Positions 52,423-62,124 of a DNA stretch of 64,000 nt are shown piece after piece. This DNA comes from Planktothricoides raciborskii GIHE-MW2 (GTDB lineage Bacteria; Cyanobacteriota; Cyanobacteriia; Cyanobacteriales; Laspinemataceae): the NCBI RefSeq assembly GCF_040564635.1, contig NZ_CP159837.1, positions 995,001 through 1,059,000 of the forward strand, given 5' to 3'. Position 1 is the stretch's first letter; each line of letters starts with the position of its first letter. The notes beneath the pieces were generated by a model. The model was not told the DNA's origin. It was given only the letters and a program-made list of their open reading frames with translations, and searched no databases. The position numbers and the translations under genes are program-made.

Positions 52423-53378
52423 TTTTTCTCTCGAGAGGAAGCCGATGATGGAAGACGGAGTAAACGCACGGCTAGTGCGACTCCAGAGGATCCTAACTTA
52501 CGCGTAATTTGCCGCAAGTCAGGGGCAACTACTTCACGATCCGCCGATTGGGAAAATCGAGCTTCTAGTAGTTCTTTGAGTTTACTACTGGTTAACGGTC
52601 GATTCAGTGTACCCCGTTCAGCCAAAGAAATAGAGCCTGTTTCTTCAGATACAACCACACAGATGCAATTTTCGACTCGCTCAGTAATTCCCATTGCCGC
52701 ACGATGCCTGGTTCCCAGTTGCCGGGAGGCTTTCCGGTCTGACAAAGGCAGAATTACTCCCGCTGCCATAATTCGGGCTTCGCGAATCAATACTGCGCCA
52801 TCGTGTAGTAGGGTTGATGTCTGAAACAGAGTTTGCAATAGTTCTTTAGAAACTTCTGCATTCAATTTCACACCGGGGACAGAAAAATCTCGCTCATCAA
52901 TCGGCTCACTGGTTTCTAGAATCATTAATGCTCCCGTGCGGTTTTGCGAGAGTTCTTTAACCGCTTCGACTATTTGATCGATGACGCTATCGGATTTGGG
53001 AATCGCTTTGCGCGATGATTGAAATAATTGGAGCAGTTCTCCTTTGCCTAGTTGCTCTAGTAATCGGCGAAATTCCGATTGCAATAGCACGGCCATGGCT
53101 ACGGCAGATCCAATCACCAAATTATTTAACACAAAACTCAGCAGCCTGAGCTCTAATTTGGTGCTGACTGCCGCTGCTACCATGAGCAGTATAAACCCCC
53201 GCACCATCCACAGGGTTCGCCGTTCACCGATGATGATCAACACCATATAAGTGAGTATCACTACGAGCAATATGTCGATGGGGTCTTTGAGCCATTGCTG
53301 CCAAATTTCGGCAAGCTGAAGCGCCAAGGACTGAGTCCAAGTCGGATTGATTAGCAATTGTTTCCATGTATATCCCAT
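52419..53378 (-). CDS. cdaA: Diadenylate cyclase CdaA
   Basis: 319 residues. Two or three N-terminal membrane segments ([20 protein letters not shown], then [17 protein letters not shown]) precede a DisA_N domain with both active-site motifs: LHDGAVLI (DGA near 210) and [11 protein letters not shown] (RHR near 243). It condenses two ATP to cyclic di-AMP, which in cyanobacteria regulates osmotic balance and night survival. Cotranscribed with lysA (103 bases upstream) and uppS. The C-terminus is longer than in Firmicutes CdaA, as usual in cyanobacteria. Confidence 0.95.
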   Translation of the reverse strand: MGYTWKQLLINPTWTQSLALQLAEIWQQWLKDPIDILLVVILTYMVLIIIGERRTLWMVRGFILLMVAAAVSTKLELRLLSFVLNNLVIGSAVAMAVLLQSEFRRLLEQLGKGELLQLFQSSRKAIPKSDSVIDQIVEAVKELSQNRTGALMILETSEPIDERDFSVPGVKLNAEVSKELLQTLFQTSTLLHDGAVLIREARIMAAGVILPLSDRKASRQLGTRHRAAMGITERVENCICVVVSEETGSISLAERGTLNRPLTSSKLKELLEARFSQSADREVVAPDLRQITRKLGSSGVALAVRLLRLPSSASSREKK

Positions 53379-53480
53379 TGGCTCAGGATTGACCTTGCGC
53401 TTAAAGAAGTTTTTTGATTAGAAACGGTGCGGATGCGTGGCTGACGCGGCTCCCGATCTTTTATACTGCATCTGAGTCCG

Positions 53481-54890
53481 TTAGACCTGTGGAATCGTCA
53501 GTCTTTCGGGCAGGCGATCGTGTTGAATCAGATCGTCATAAGTTTCTCGTTGCAGAATCAGATTCGCTTCCCCTTGGCAGACTAAGACCGCTGCCGGTCG
53601 CGGCTGCCGATTATAGTTAGAGGCCATACTGCAATTGTAGGCGCCCGTGGCCATGACGATGAGAATGTCGCCGGTTTCTAGCTTGGGCAGTTGGGCGTCT
53701 TTGATTAAAATATCCCCAGATTCGCAGTGTTTTCCGGCAATGGTGATGGTTTCGGTATGTTCGGCAGACATCCGATTGGCGATCGCTGCCCGATAGACGG
53801 ATTGGTAGGTAATGGGTCGGGGATTATCGGACATTCCGCCATCGACGGAGACATAAGTGCGAATGCCGGGAATTTCTTTTTTGGCACCCACGGTGTAAGC
53901 GGTGATACAGCTTGAGCCAATCAGCGATCGCCCTGGTTCGCACAAGAGTTTTGGTAAGTGTACCCCACGAGACTGACAAGCAGCAGCGATCGCTTGACTC
54001 ACCACTTTCACCCACTCAGAGATACTCGGTGGATCGTCCGCTTCTGTATAACGAATCCCTAAGCCACCGCCCACATTTAACTCGCTGACGGGCAGTCCAT
54101 ATTCTGCGGCTTTTTCCAGCCATTCTACCAACACCCCTGCCAAATCCTGATGGGGGTTTAATTCAAAAATTTGTGAGCCGATATGAGCGTGTAAGCCAAT
54201 ACAATTTAAACTGGGTTGCTGGCGAACAAAGGCAAACACTTGATCCACTTGTTCCGGATCAAAGCCAAATTTACTATCTAAATGGCCGGTGCGGATATAC
54301 TCGTGGGTGTGGCATTCGATCCCAGGGGTTAAGCGCAACATGATTCGCACTGGGTGAGAAGAATATTCCGCAATGGCTGCCAAGGTTTCCAACTCTAACC
54401 AGTTGTCTACCACAATGGTGCAACCGGAACCGACCGCTAGTTTTAATTCGGTTTCTGATTTGTTGTTCCCGTGGAAATAAATTTTTTCCGGGCTGACGTT
54501 GGCACAAAGGGCGGTGTAGAGTTCGCAACCTGTGACTACATCAATGCCTAAGCCTTCGGAAGCCGCGATCGCGCATATTGCGAGGCAGTTCCAGGCTTTA
54601 GAAGCATACAACACCAGAGTTTTGCCGGGATAATATTCTTCAAAGGCTTGACGATACTGTCTGCAAGCGGTTCTCAGAGTTGCTTCATCCACAATATAAA
54701 GCGGTGAACCATATTGCTGTACCAAAGTCACCACATCACAACCACCAATTTCTAGGCGATCGGCGCTGTTGACCTTTGCGGTCAAAGGCAGCAACTCTTG
54801 ATTCGGTGAGCGCAATTCAGGGTTAATCCCGGAAGCGTGTAAGTATTGACGGCCAGATTTTTCGGCAACGCGAGGAGGAGTAGATACCAT
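53481..54890 (-). CDS. lysA: Diaminopimelate decarboxylase
   Basis: 469 residues. LysA decarboxylates meso-diaminopimelate to lysine with PLP. The PLP lysine is in KTLVLYASKAWNC (near 98); SELNVGGGLGIRYTEADDPP and LCEPGRSLIGSSCITAY complete the fold; HCESGDILI and ATGAYNCSMASNYN close the active site. Length is normal. First gene of a lysA-cdaA-uppS unit, divergent from rimI. Confidence 0.95.
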   Translation of the reverse strand: MVSTPPRVAEKSGRQYLHASGINPELRSPNQELLPLTAKVNSADRLEIGGCDVVTLVQQYGSPLYIVDEATLRTACRQYRQAFEEYYPGKTLVLYASKAWNCLAICAIAASEGLGIDVVTGCELYTALCANVSPEKIYFHGNNKSETELKLAVGSGCTIVVDNWLELETLAAIAEYSSHPVRIMLRLTPGIECHTHEYIRTGHLDSKFGFDPEQVDQVFAFVRQQPSLNCIGLHAHIGSQIFELNPHQDLAGVLVEWLEKAAEYGLPVSELNVGGGLGIRYTEADDPPSISEWVKVVSQAIAAACQSRGVHLPKLLCEPGRSLIGSSCITAYTVGAKKEIPGIRTYVSVDGGMSDNPRPITYQSVYRAAIANRMSAEHTETITIAGKHCESGDILIKDAQLPKLETGDILIVMATGAYNCSMASNYNRQPRPAAVLVCQGEANLILQRETYDDLIQHDRLPERLTIPQV

Positions 54891-54995
54891 AATTTAATCA
54901 ATCGATCCTAAGTTTAGAGCGTTTGGGTGAGGAGTTCTCGTTTTCCAGTGTACAATTTGCCATTGTGATTTCTCTGTTTTAATTTTGTAGTTTTT

Positions 54996-55568
54996 GTGAC
55001 TTTTTTCAGAATTGATCCCCTGACCCCAGAATTTCTGACTGCCGTAGCCGAATTGGACAAGTCTTGTTTCGGTGGGATTTGGAGTTTGGACAACTATCGC
55101 CAGGAAATGGAAAGTCCCAACAGTGATTTACTGGTAGTTTCCGTGACTCCCGCCCCGTCCGCCGCCGATCGCCCCTCCCGAACCTCATCTCCACCCATAC
55201 TTGTTGGGGTGGGCTGTTTGTGGTCAATTTTAGAGGAAGCGCATATTACCCTATTGGCGATCGCGCCTAATTATCAAGGTCAAGGGTTGGGTCAAGCTAT
55301 GCTCTACCAATTACTCTTTTGTGCGTGGCAACGGCAACTAGAATGGGCCACCCTGGAGGTGCGGGTTTCTAACACACCAGCCATTTCTCTTTACAAAAAA
55401 TTCGGCTTTCAGGATGTCGGTCGCCGCCGTCGCTATTATCAAGATACGGGAGAAGATGCCCTGATTCTGTGGCGCTATGGGTTACATCACCCTGGGTTTA
55501 AGAATTGGTTGGCGGAATGGAAACCCCAAATCTGCGATCGCCTCACCCGGTCAGGCTTTCGTATCTAA
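54996..55568 (+). CDS. rimI: Ribosomal-protein-alanine N-acetyltransferase RimI
   Basis: 190 residues starting with GTG at 54996. The GNAT fold is plain: ITLLAIAPNYQGQGLGQAML (acetyl-CoA loop, near 100) and LEVRVSNTPAISLYKKFGFQ, then VGRRRRYYQDTGEDALILW. RimI acetylates the N-terminus of ribosomal protein S18. It is a little longer than E. coli RimI owing to an insert (PAPSAADRPSRTSSP) after the first strand. Diverges from lysA by 105 bases. Confidence 0.88.
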   Translation: MTFFRIDPLTPEFLTAVAELDKSCFGGIWSLDNYRQEMESPNSDLLVVSVTPAPSAADRPSRTSSPPILVGVGCLWSILEEAHITLLAIAPNYQGQGLGQAMLYQLLFCAWQRQLEWATLEVRVSNTPAISLYKKFGFQDVGRRRRYYQDTGEDALILWRYGLHHPGFKNWLAEWKPQICDRLTRSGFRI

Positions 55569-56198
55569 GCTTATTTGTTGTTTGTTGTTGGCTATTTGTT
55601 GTTGGTTATTGGTTATTTGTTGTCTGTTGTTTGCCAAGAACAGTGAACCGTCAACAAAGAACAAATAACAGTAAACAGCCCACTATAAATAGTTAATTAG
55701 TAAATTAATATTAATAAAATCTGTATATTTACTTACTGCCATGATAAACAGTGGTAAGATTATATCAAATACATGATTCAGACCGATAGGCCAAGCGCGA
55801 ATAAGTGCTGCCTTTGCCATAACCCGCCAGAGCATAAATTCTCTGGCTAATAGCTCAAGTCAGTTAAAACTGACTAGCCAAATCTCTAAATAATATCACC
55901 ATGAATATCCCAGTGAGAAAAACTCGGAATTTTTCGACCGATTAGACTCTTAGGACTGACTTTTTGGGATGATGTTTGGGATGATGTTTGGGATGATGTT
56001 TGGGATGATTTTTGGGATGATTTTTGGGATGATTTTCAATATTTTGGGATGACTTTCAATATGTAGAGGCAAGGCATTTAGAGGCAAGGCATGAATTGCC
56101 GATCGCTGATATGGCGGCGATGCTTAAATCCTGACCTGGCACTGCGCTTGAAAAGGGCTGATTCGGCACCGAGAATGATAAGTCTCGTGAGGTTTTTT
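55569..56198. repeat. Repeat-filled spacer
   Basis: A GTT/ATTTG-rich low-complexity stretch (55570-55660) comes first. A CCAGAGCATAAATTCTCTGG stem with AGCTCAAGTCAGTTAAAACT lies near 55826-55876, very like 43401-43460. A 12-bp tandem TTTGGGATGATG is repeated about seven times (55961-56062). No gene. The apparent frame into the next ORF from 56091 is not convincing. Confidence 0.75.
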
Positions 56199-57452
56199 AT
56201 GAATAAAATCACACTTTTTGGGATGCCCGCAGAAAAAGGTCGTTGGCTACTAATTCCCCTCGGCCTGACCGTTTACCTCTGTTTGGGTACAGTCTATTCT
56301 TGGAGTATTTTTAGGAAACCTTTAGAAGATTTCCTCAACATTGGCGCTACGCAAAGTTTACTGCCGTTTACGGTGCTCTTGGTGGTCTTTGCTATGCTGA
56401 TGCCGATTACAGGTTTTTACATTGATAAAATCGGCGTGCGCCAAATTACGGCCATTGGTGGAGTCGTGATGGGACTGGGTTATATTCTGTCTAGCTTTGC
56501 CTCAAATTTGCCCATTTTGGTGGTGACTTATGGGGCGATCGCAGGGGCTGGAGTTGGCATTGCTTACGGAGTGCCGATCGCCGTGGTAGCGAAATGGTTT
56601 CCCGATCGCAAAGGACTCGCAGTAGGTTTAACGGTAATTGGCTTTGGTTTGTCGCCATTAGTGACTGCACCGTTAGCCCGCATTGCGATCGCTGCTTATG
56701 GACTAATGCCCACTTTTGCCATTTTGGGTGTTGCCTTTACCGCGATGATTTTAGCCATTTCCACCCAATTAAAAATACCGCCTAAAGGATGGCAACCTGC
56801 CGGTTGGCAACCGAATATTGTTCAAAACCCCGCCTTGATCGCCCAAGAAAGAGATCGTTTGCTGCGATCGCCGGAATTTTACGGCCTCTGGTTGTGCTAT
56901 ATCATTGGCACTTTTGTCGGACTCTCTGCGATTGGCATTTCCAGTCCCGTTGCCCAAGAAATTATTAAACTTGACTCAGGGTTAGCGGCAATGGCGGTTT
57001 CCTTGTTTGCCGTGTTTAATGGTGTAGGTCGTCCCCTGTTTGGTTGGTTAACTGACCGGATTCATCCCCAAAACGCAGCGATCGCCTCTTATGTGCTGAT
57101 TTTGATTGCTTCGATTATGATGATCAATGCCACTGAAGGTCAGACAATCACCTATTTAATTGCCTTTTCCTTATTCTGGTTATCCCTAGGCGGCTGGTTA
57201 GCGATCGCCCCCACCGCCACCTTAAGCTTATTTAAACCAGAAAATTACGCCAAAAACTACGGAATTGTCTTCACTGCTTACGGGGTTGGCGCATTATTAG
57301 GCACCTTGGTTGCCGGACAAATCCGAGATATTTTTGGCACCTATACTTATGCCTTCTATGCCACTGCCGCATTAGCGATCGTTGGCATCATCATCGCCGA
57401 ATTCATGCTGAAAAAACATCATCCGAAACCGACTAAACCGGCTACCGTATAA
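56199..57452 (+). CDS. OFA-type major facilitator permease
   Basis: 417 residues from ATG 56199, which has GTGAGG nine bases upstream; a longer frame from 56091 adds basic residues from spacer DNA. 12 membrane segments. The family phrases are GLTVYLCLGTVYSWSIFRKP and FPDRKGLAVGLTVIGFGLSP, then GVGRPLFGWLTDRIHPQNA. It resembles the oxalate:formate antiporter branch, often carrying small monocarboxylates. Substrate unproven. Confidence 0.85.
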   Translation: MNKITLFGMPAEKGRWLLIPLGLTVYLCLGTVYSWSIFRKPLEDFLNIGATQSLLPFTVLLVVFAMLMPITGFYIDKIGVRQITAIGGVVMGLGYILSSFASNLPILVVTYGAIAGAGVGIAYGVPIAVVAKWFPDRKGLAVGLTVIGFGLSPLVTAPLARIAIAAYGLMPTFAILGVAFTAMILAISTQLKIPPKGWQPAGWQPNIVQNPALIAQERDRLLRSPEFYGLWLCYIIGTFVGLSAIGISSPVAQEIIKLDSGLAAMAVSLFAVFNGVGRPLFGWLTDRIHPQNAAIASYVLILIASIMMINATEGQTITYLIAFSLFWLSLGGWLAIAPTATLSLFKPENYAKNYGIVFTAYGVGALLGTLVAGQIRDIFGTYTYAFYATAALAIVGIIIAEFMLKKHHPKPTKPATV

Positions 57453-57800
57453 TAAAATTCAACAATTTCAGCAATCATCATGTTTGGGTCTAAATCCCTT
57501 GATTAAAACAATTAAATAAACCCTTGTCGGGATTTATGTTGATTTAGGCGCGTTCTCTCATTCGCCCTTACATGAACATAAATCCCAATCGGGTATAAAA
57601 TTAATATTGACATCCAATTTACAGCGGTTTTCAGACTAATGAACCACGGTATGGCCCGCGCATTCCGGTAGAGGCCCTTACAATATTGTAAGGGCGAATG
57701 CGCTCGTCGCCCCTACTGCCGGAATGCGCGGGCTACTACAGATAGTTCTGGTTTACTCGCGGAGAAAATTGCTGTAATCATCATCGAGGAGCGCATAAAC
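57453..57800. other. Spacer with GGGCGAATGCGCTCGTCGCC hairpin
   Basis: About 350 bases without a gene. Two hairpins from the GGCCCGCGCATTCCGGTAG family lie at 57655-57733. The final 20 bases carry CGAGGAG, the ribosome site of the small gene that follows. Confidence 0.6.
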
Positions 57801-57974
57801 ATGAAATACTTATTATTAATGGGCTTAATGGTTTTTTTTCTCCTAGTTTCTTTAACCCCATTATTAGGATATACTGACAAAAAATGGGTTTTACCATTCA
57901 TGTGGGGATTATTTGGTTTATTTACAGTAATTGGCTGGTTACTATTTATCTTTATTGGTGCATTTGATTTTTAA
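57801..57974 (+). CDS. 57-residue two-segment membrane protein
   Basis: ATG 57801 is preceded by GAGGAG ten bases upstream. The peptide MKYLLLMGLMVFFLLVSLTP is one membrane span, then a short polar turn (LGYTDKKWVLP), then FMWGLFGLFTVIGWLLFIFI as the second span. I recognise no family. Such small two-span proteins often assist larger membrane complexes, but the neighbours (an MFS permease upstream, a TpsA downstream) do not point to one. Confidence 0.6.
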   Translation: MKYLLLMGLMVFFLLVSLTPLLGYTDKKWVLPFMWGLFGLFTVIGWLLFIFIGAFDF

Positions 57975-58071
57975 AGTTTTTGAGTTTTATAGGACTTATA
58001 GGACTTATTTGTTATTGGTTATTTGCCAATAATACCCAATAACAAATAACAAATAAATAGGAATAAAAACT

Positions 58072-61000
58072 ATGAATAAACAACGAAAATGGCTTGATGC
58101 GATCGCGCCTTTTTTCCCCAATTTAATATCGCTGTTTTTATCATCAAACACCCTTAACGCCCAAATCATTCCTGACAGTACCCTGCCCAACAACTCAGTA
58201 GTCAATATTGACGGACAACAACAACAAATCACTGGGGGTACGGAAGCAGGAAATAACTTATTTCACAGTTTTGCCCAGTTTAATGTCCTAACTGGAGAAA
58301 CTGCCCATTTTCAGAACCCTGTCGCCATTCAAAATATCATCACCCGTGTCACCGGGGGGCAAATCAGTAATATTGACGGATTAATTCAAGCCAATGGTAA
58401 CGCTAATCTATTTTTAATCAATCCCAGTGGCATCATATTTAGTCCCAATGCCCAATTAAACATTGGCGGCTCATTTTTAGGCACAACCGCAGACAGCTTA
58501 TTATTTCCTAATGGAATAGAATTTAATGCTAATATAGGAGCAAATGTAGGAGCGGTTCGCGAAGCGCCCCTACTATCAATTAATCTTCCCATAGGCTTGC
58601 AATTTGGCACAAATCCTGGGGTCATTAGAGTAGAAGGAATAGGTCATAGTCTCAAGACCAACAATCCCATATTTTCACCACTTCTAGGACCTGGTGAAAG
58701 TGCCACAGGTTTGCGCGTCCCATCTCATGAAACCCTCGCTCTCGTCGGTGGTGACATATTTATAGAAGGAGGAATTCTCACCGCACCAGGTGGAAGAATT
58801 GAATTAGGGGCAGTGGGGCAAGGAAGTGTCATCCTGAATGCCACATCATCCGGCTGGACTTTGGACTATCAGGGACTATCTAATGTTGCTAATTTTAAAG
58901 ATATTCAACTCTCTCAAAGAGCCCTCGCTGATGTCAGTGGCACTGAAAGTAGTTCCCTACAAGTGCAAGGACGTAACCTGGTGATAAGTGATGGTTCTTT
59001 ATTGCTGATGCAAAACCAAGGAACAGAAAACGATGGGGATTTGCGGATTAATACTACTGAGTCTATAGAAATTCGAGGCTTTATCCCCGATGGAAGTATC
59101 AGCAGTGGACTACGCAGTGAAACCCTGGGCGATGGAAACGGTGGAAATATTGTAATTTCAACGGCAAAATTACTCCTGGACGATAGCGGAATTATTGACA
59201 ATAGAACCTTCGGTCAAGGGTCAGGGGGAAATATTCAAGTTGATGCCTCTGAGTCCATCGAAGCCATTGGTTTGACTTCCATACAGCTTGGTCAAAGTGG
59301 TCTACTTACGGCGAATTATAGTTCTGGACAAAGTGGCAATATTACGGTGTCCACCCAAAATTTGACCCTTAGAGATGGAGCCATATTGGTTTCTGGAGTT
59401 TTTGGGAGTGCCCTGGGAGGAGAAGTAATCGTCAATGCCACTGATTCTGTAAAACTGATTGGAACCCACCCAACATTCGGGAATAGAAGCATTATCGGAA
59501 CTAATGTGTTGGGTTCGGGAAATGCTAACAGAGTTACAGTTAATACGGCTCACTTATTCATTGAAAATGGCGGATCTGTTTCTACCAGTACCTTAGCATC
59601 AGGCCATGCCGGAGACTTGACAATTAATGCGACCGAATCTATAGAAGTCAATGGCACATATGATAATAATCATAAAAGTGCGATCGCATCCAGGAATTAT
59701 ATCTCACCCCCACTAATCAGACAGTTCAGATTACCTGAGATGCCTTCTGGAGATGCGGGGACGATCGCCATTAATACCCCGGTACTAAAAATCGCCGATC
59801 AAGGTGAAATCTCAGTTGTCAATCAGGGTACAGGAAATCCGGGGCAAATCCTGATCAATGCCGATACAATCATGTTGAATTCTCAAGGCAGTATCTCCGC
59901 GCTCACTAGAGAAGGATCCGGAGGAAATATTACCCTGAATACTCGCAACCTGGAAGTAAATAATAGTACCATTAATGCCTCTACTTCTAGCTCTGGAAAT
60001 GGTGGTGATATTAACATTAATGCCAGTGAATCTGTAGAAGTTATTGGCACTGGATATGAGAACTTACAAGAAGGGATTATCACTCCGGCTGTGAATAGAA
60101 GCCTGACTTTAGCAAATTTTACCACGGGAATTTTCACCGTAAGCGAAGGGTCAGGAAACTCCGGAAATATTCTCATAGCAACCCCCAATTTTAGTGCCAG
60201 GAATGGGGGACTGGTGGCGACGACGACTTTAGGCGCCGGACAAGGGGGAGAAATTATCATTAATGCGGGAAATATTCTCACTATTGATAATTCTCTTTTG
60301 GCCACAGGCACGTTTACTAATGCCAATTCAGGAGATATTCATCTCACCAGTCAGCAAATGATTGCCCAAGGCGCTGCCCAAGCATTAACTTCGACTTTTG
60401 GATCCGGAAAAGCTGGGAATTTAACGGTGAATGTTTCTGAATCTATTGATTTAATTGACCCCAGTAATTAAAGCCTTTTCTTGGCCACGGGTTTATTAGC
60501 TTCGTCTGCGGAAAATGCGGCGGGACAAGGAGGAAATATTACGGTAAAAACTGGCAGATTTAATATTAGCGATGGGGCCGCTGTCACTGTCAGTGGCTCA
60601 GGAATTGGTAATGCGGGAAATATATTTCTTGAGGCAGTTTTTCTATTTTTAGAACAAGGGATAATTAGCGCGACCAGTGCAGCGGGAGAAGGGGGAAATA
60701 CTACCCTAAAAATTGGTGACATTTTACAGTTAAGAAATCGTAGTGCAATTTCTACTCGTGCCGGAACCGAAGCCAGTGGCGGTGGTAATGGCGGAAATAT
60801 CAGAATCGATACACCTTTTTTAATTGCATTTCCCTCAGAAAATAGCGATATCACCGCCAATGCTTTTGCGGGAAAAGGCGGGAATATTAATATTAACAGT
60901 AGTGGGATTTATGGTTTAGTTGAACGCCAGCAACTCACCCCCCGCAGCGATATTAGCGCTAGTTCTCAGTTTGGGTTGGATGGCAACATATCTATTAATA

Positions 61001-61404
61001 CAGAAATTGATGCTACGGCTGGTTTAGTAGAGTTATCTACTGAGGCAGTTGATCCAAATTCGCTGATTTCTCAAGCCTGTGCGGACTATCAAGGGAGTTC
61101 ATTTACTGTCAGCGGACGGGGTGGTTTACCCTCAGACCCGACTCAACTTTTGGAAAGTTTACACCCGTGGCAAGATGTGCGATTTTTATCTCAAGATTTG
61201 TCAATTTTATTGCCTATTTTAACGTTAAAATTTGGCATAAAAAAACAAAATTTATTGACCAATACAAGGGCAAATAATTCAGTTGTTGAGGCTACCGGAT
61301 GGGTGATAAATCAGCGAGGTAACATAGAATTATTTGGCGATATTCCTGATGGCAAAAATCACGTTTTTTTTGAAAACAAACAATGTTATGCTCCGGTTCA
61401 ATAA
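58072..61404 (+). pseudogene. Second TpsA filamentous haemagglutinin, cut by a stop codon
   Basis: 1110 codons in one frame, interrupted once by TAA at 60469-60471 (DPSN, stop, SLFLATGLLASSAENA). A hydrophobic leader (PFFPNLISLFLSSNTLNA) and the TPS secretion marks (IIPDSTLPNNSVV, GNNLFHSFAQF, NLFLINPSGIIF) are intact. The beta-helix has GGNI repeats. The conserved end VEATGWVINQRGNIELFGDI lies beyond the stop. So 799 residues could still be exported but would lack the C-terminal 300. It resembles the gene at 48123-51389 throughout. A GTAGGAGCGGTTCGCGAAGC repeat is read in frame near residue 160. No TpsB is adjacent. Confidence 0.85.
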
Positions 61405-62124
61405 AAATAGACTATTGTTAATTTTTGGTGGTTGAAGGTTGAGGCTTCAAGGTTTACTGGTTTGTTGTTTCAGAGAATCAGTACCCTTTTCAAGGGATAT
61501 TTACGATCGCCAATGCGATCGCACAAATTCTCTATAACCAGCGATCGCATTGCGATGCTACTGTACATAGGCATGAAATTTAACCGAAGTAACTGCGGGA
61601 GAAGATATACAAGAATCAAATATTTTCATAAAAAACCGGGTTTCTATTTTACAGCAATTTTCTATTGAATAAACCACAAACACCTGTAGTGGCCCGCGCA
61701 TTCCGTAGGGGCGAATGCGCTCGTCGCCCCTACTACCGGAAAGATCACGCCCTTGCCGTATTCTATTAAAATGAAAAGCGCTGTAAGAAAGGGTTTTTCG
61801 CCAAGGTTAACTCAAGAAACCCGGTTGATTTTCAGGATATCAAAGTTATCTTCTTTTCGCCACCAAGAAACCGGGTTTCGCTATCCGCTGCCCACCACTA
61901 TCCGAAAATAAAATAGTCAGCTTATCCGCTGCCAACCGCTATCCGCTGCCAGCTATCCCAGAAACCGGGTTTCTGTTCGGGATATCAAAGTTATCTGTTT
62001 ATTGCCACCAAGAAACCCGGTTTCTTGCGGGGGTACAGAAACCGGGTTTCTGTTCGAGATATCAAAGTTATCTATTTTTTGCCAACAAGAAACCCGGTTT
62101 CTTCTGTCAACCGATATCCCCTAT
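61405..62124. repeat. Palindrome array before dnaX
   Basis: 720 gene-free bases. Three HIP1-type sites near 61507, 61518 and 61540. A GGCCCGCGCATTCCGTAGG hairpin at 61690-61740. Then six AGAAACCGGGTTTCT palindromes with ATATCAAAGTTATCT cores near 61847, 61981 and 62060, in the same relation as at 1-419. The array ends just before the dnaX stop. Confidence 0.8.

Noticed and set aside
55477-55696. Two frames of 63 codons overlapping the end of rimI
   Set aside because: Built from the low-complexity GTTGTTGGTTATTGG stretch.
56091-56198. N-terminal extension of the OFA permease
   Set aside because: Adds 36 mainly basic residues from spacer DNA; ATG 56199 has the better ribosome site and starts at the conserved family N-terminus.
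61432-61668. 78-codon frame after the second TpsA gene
   Set aside because: Ends in the KKPGFYF repeat translation and crosses HIP1-type sites; no ribosome site.
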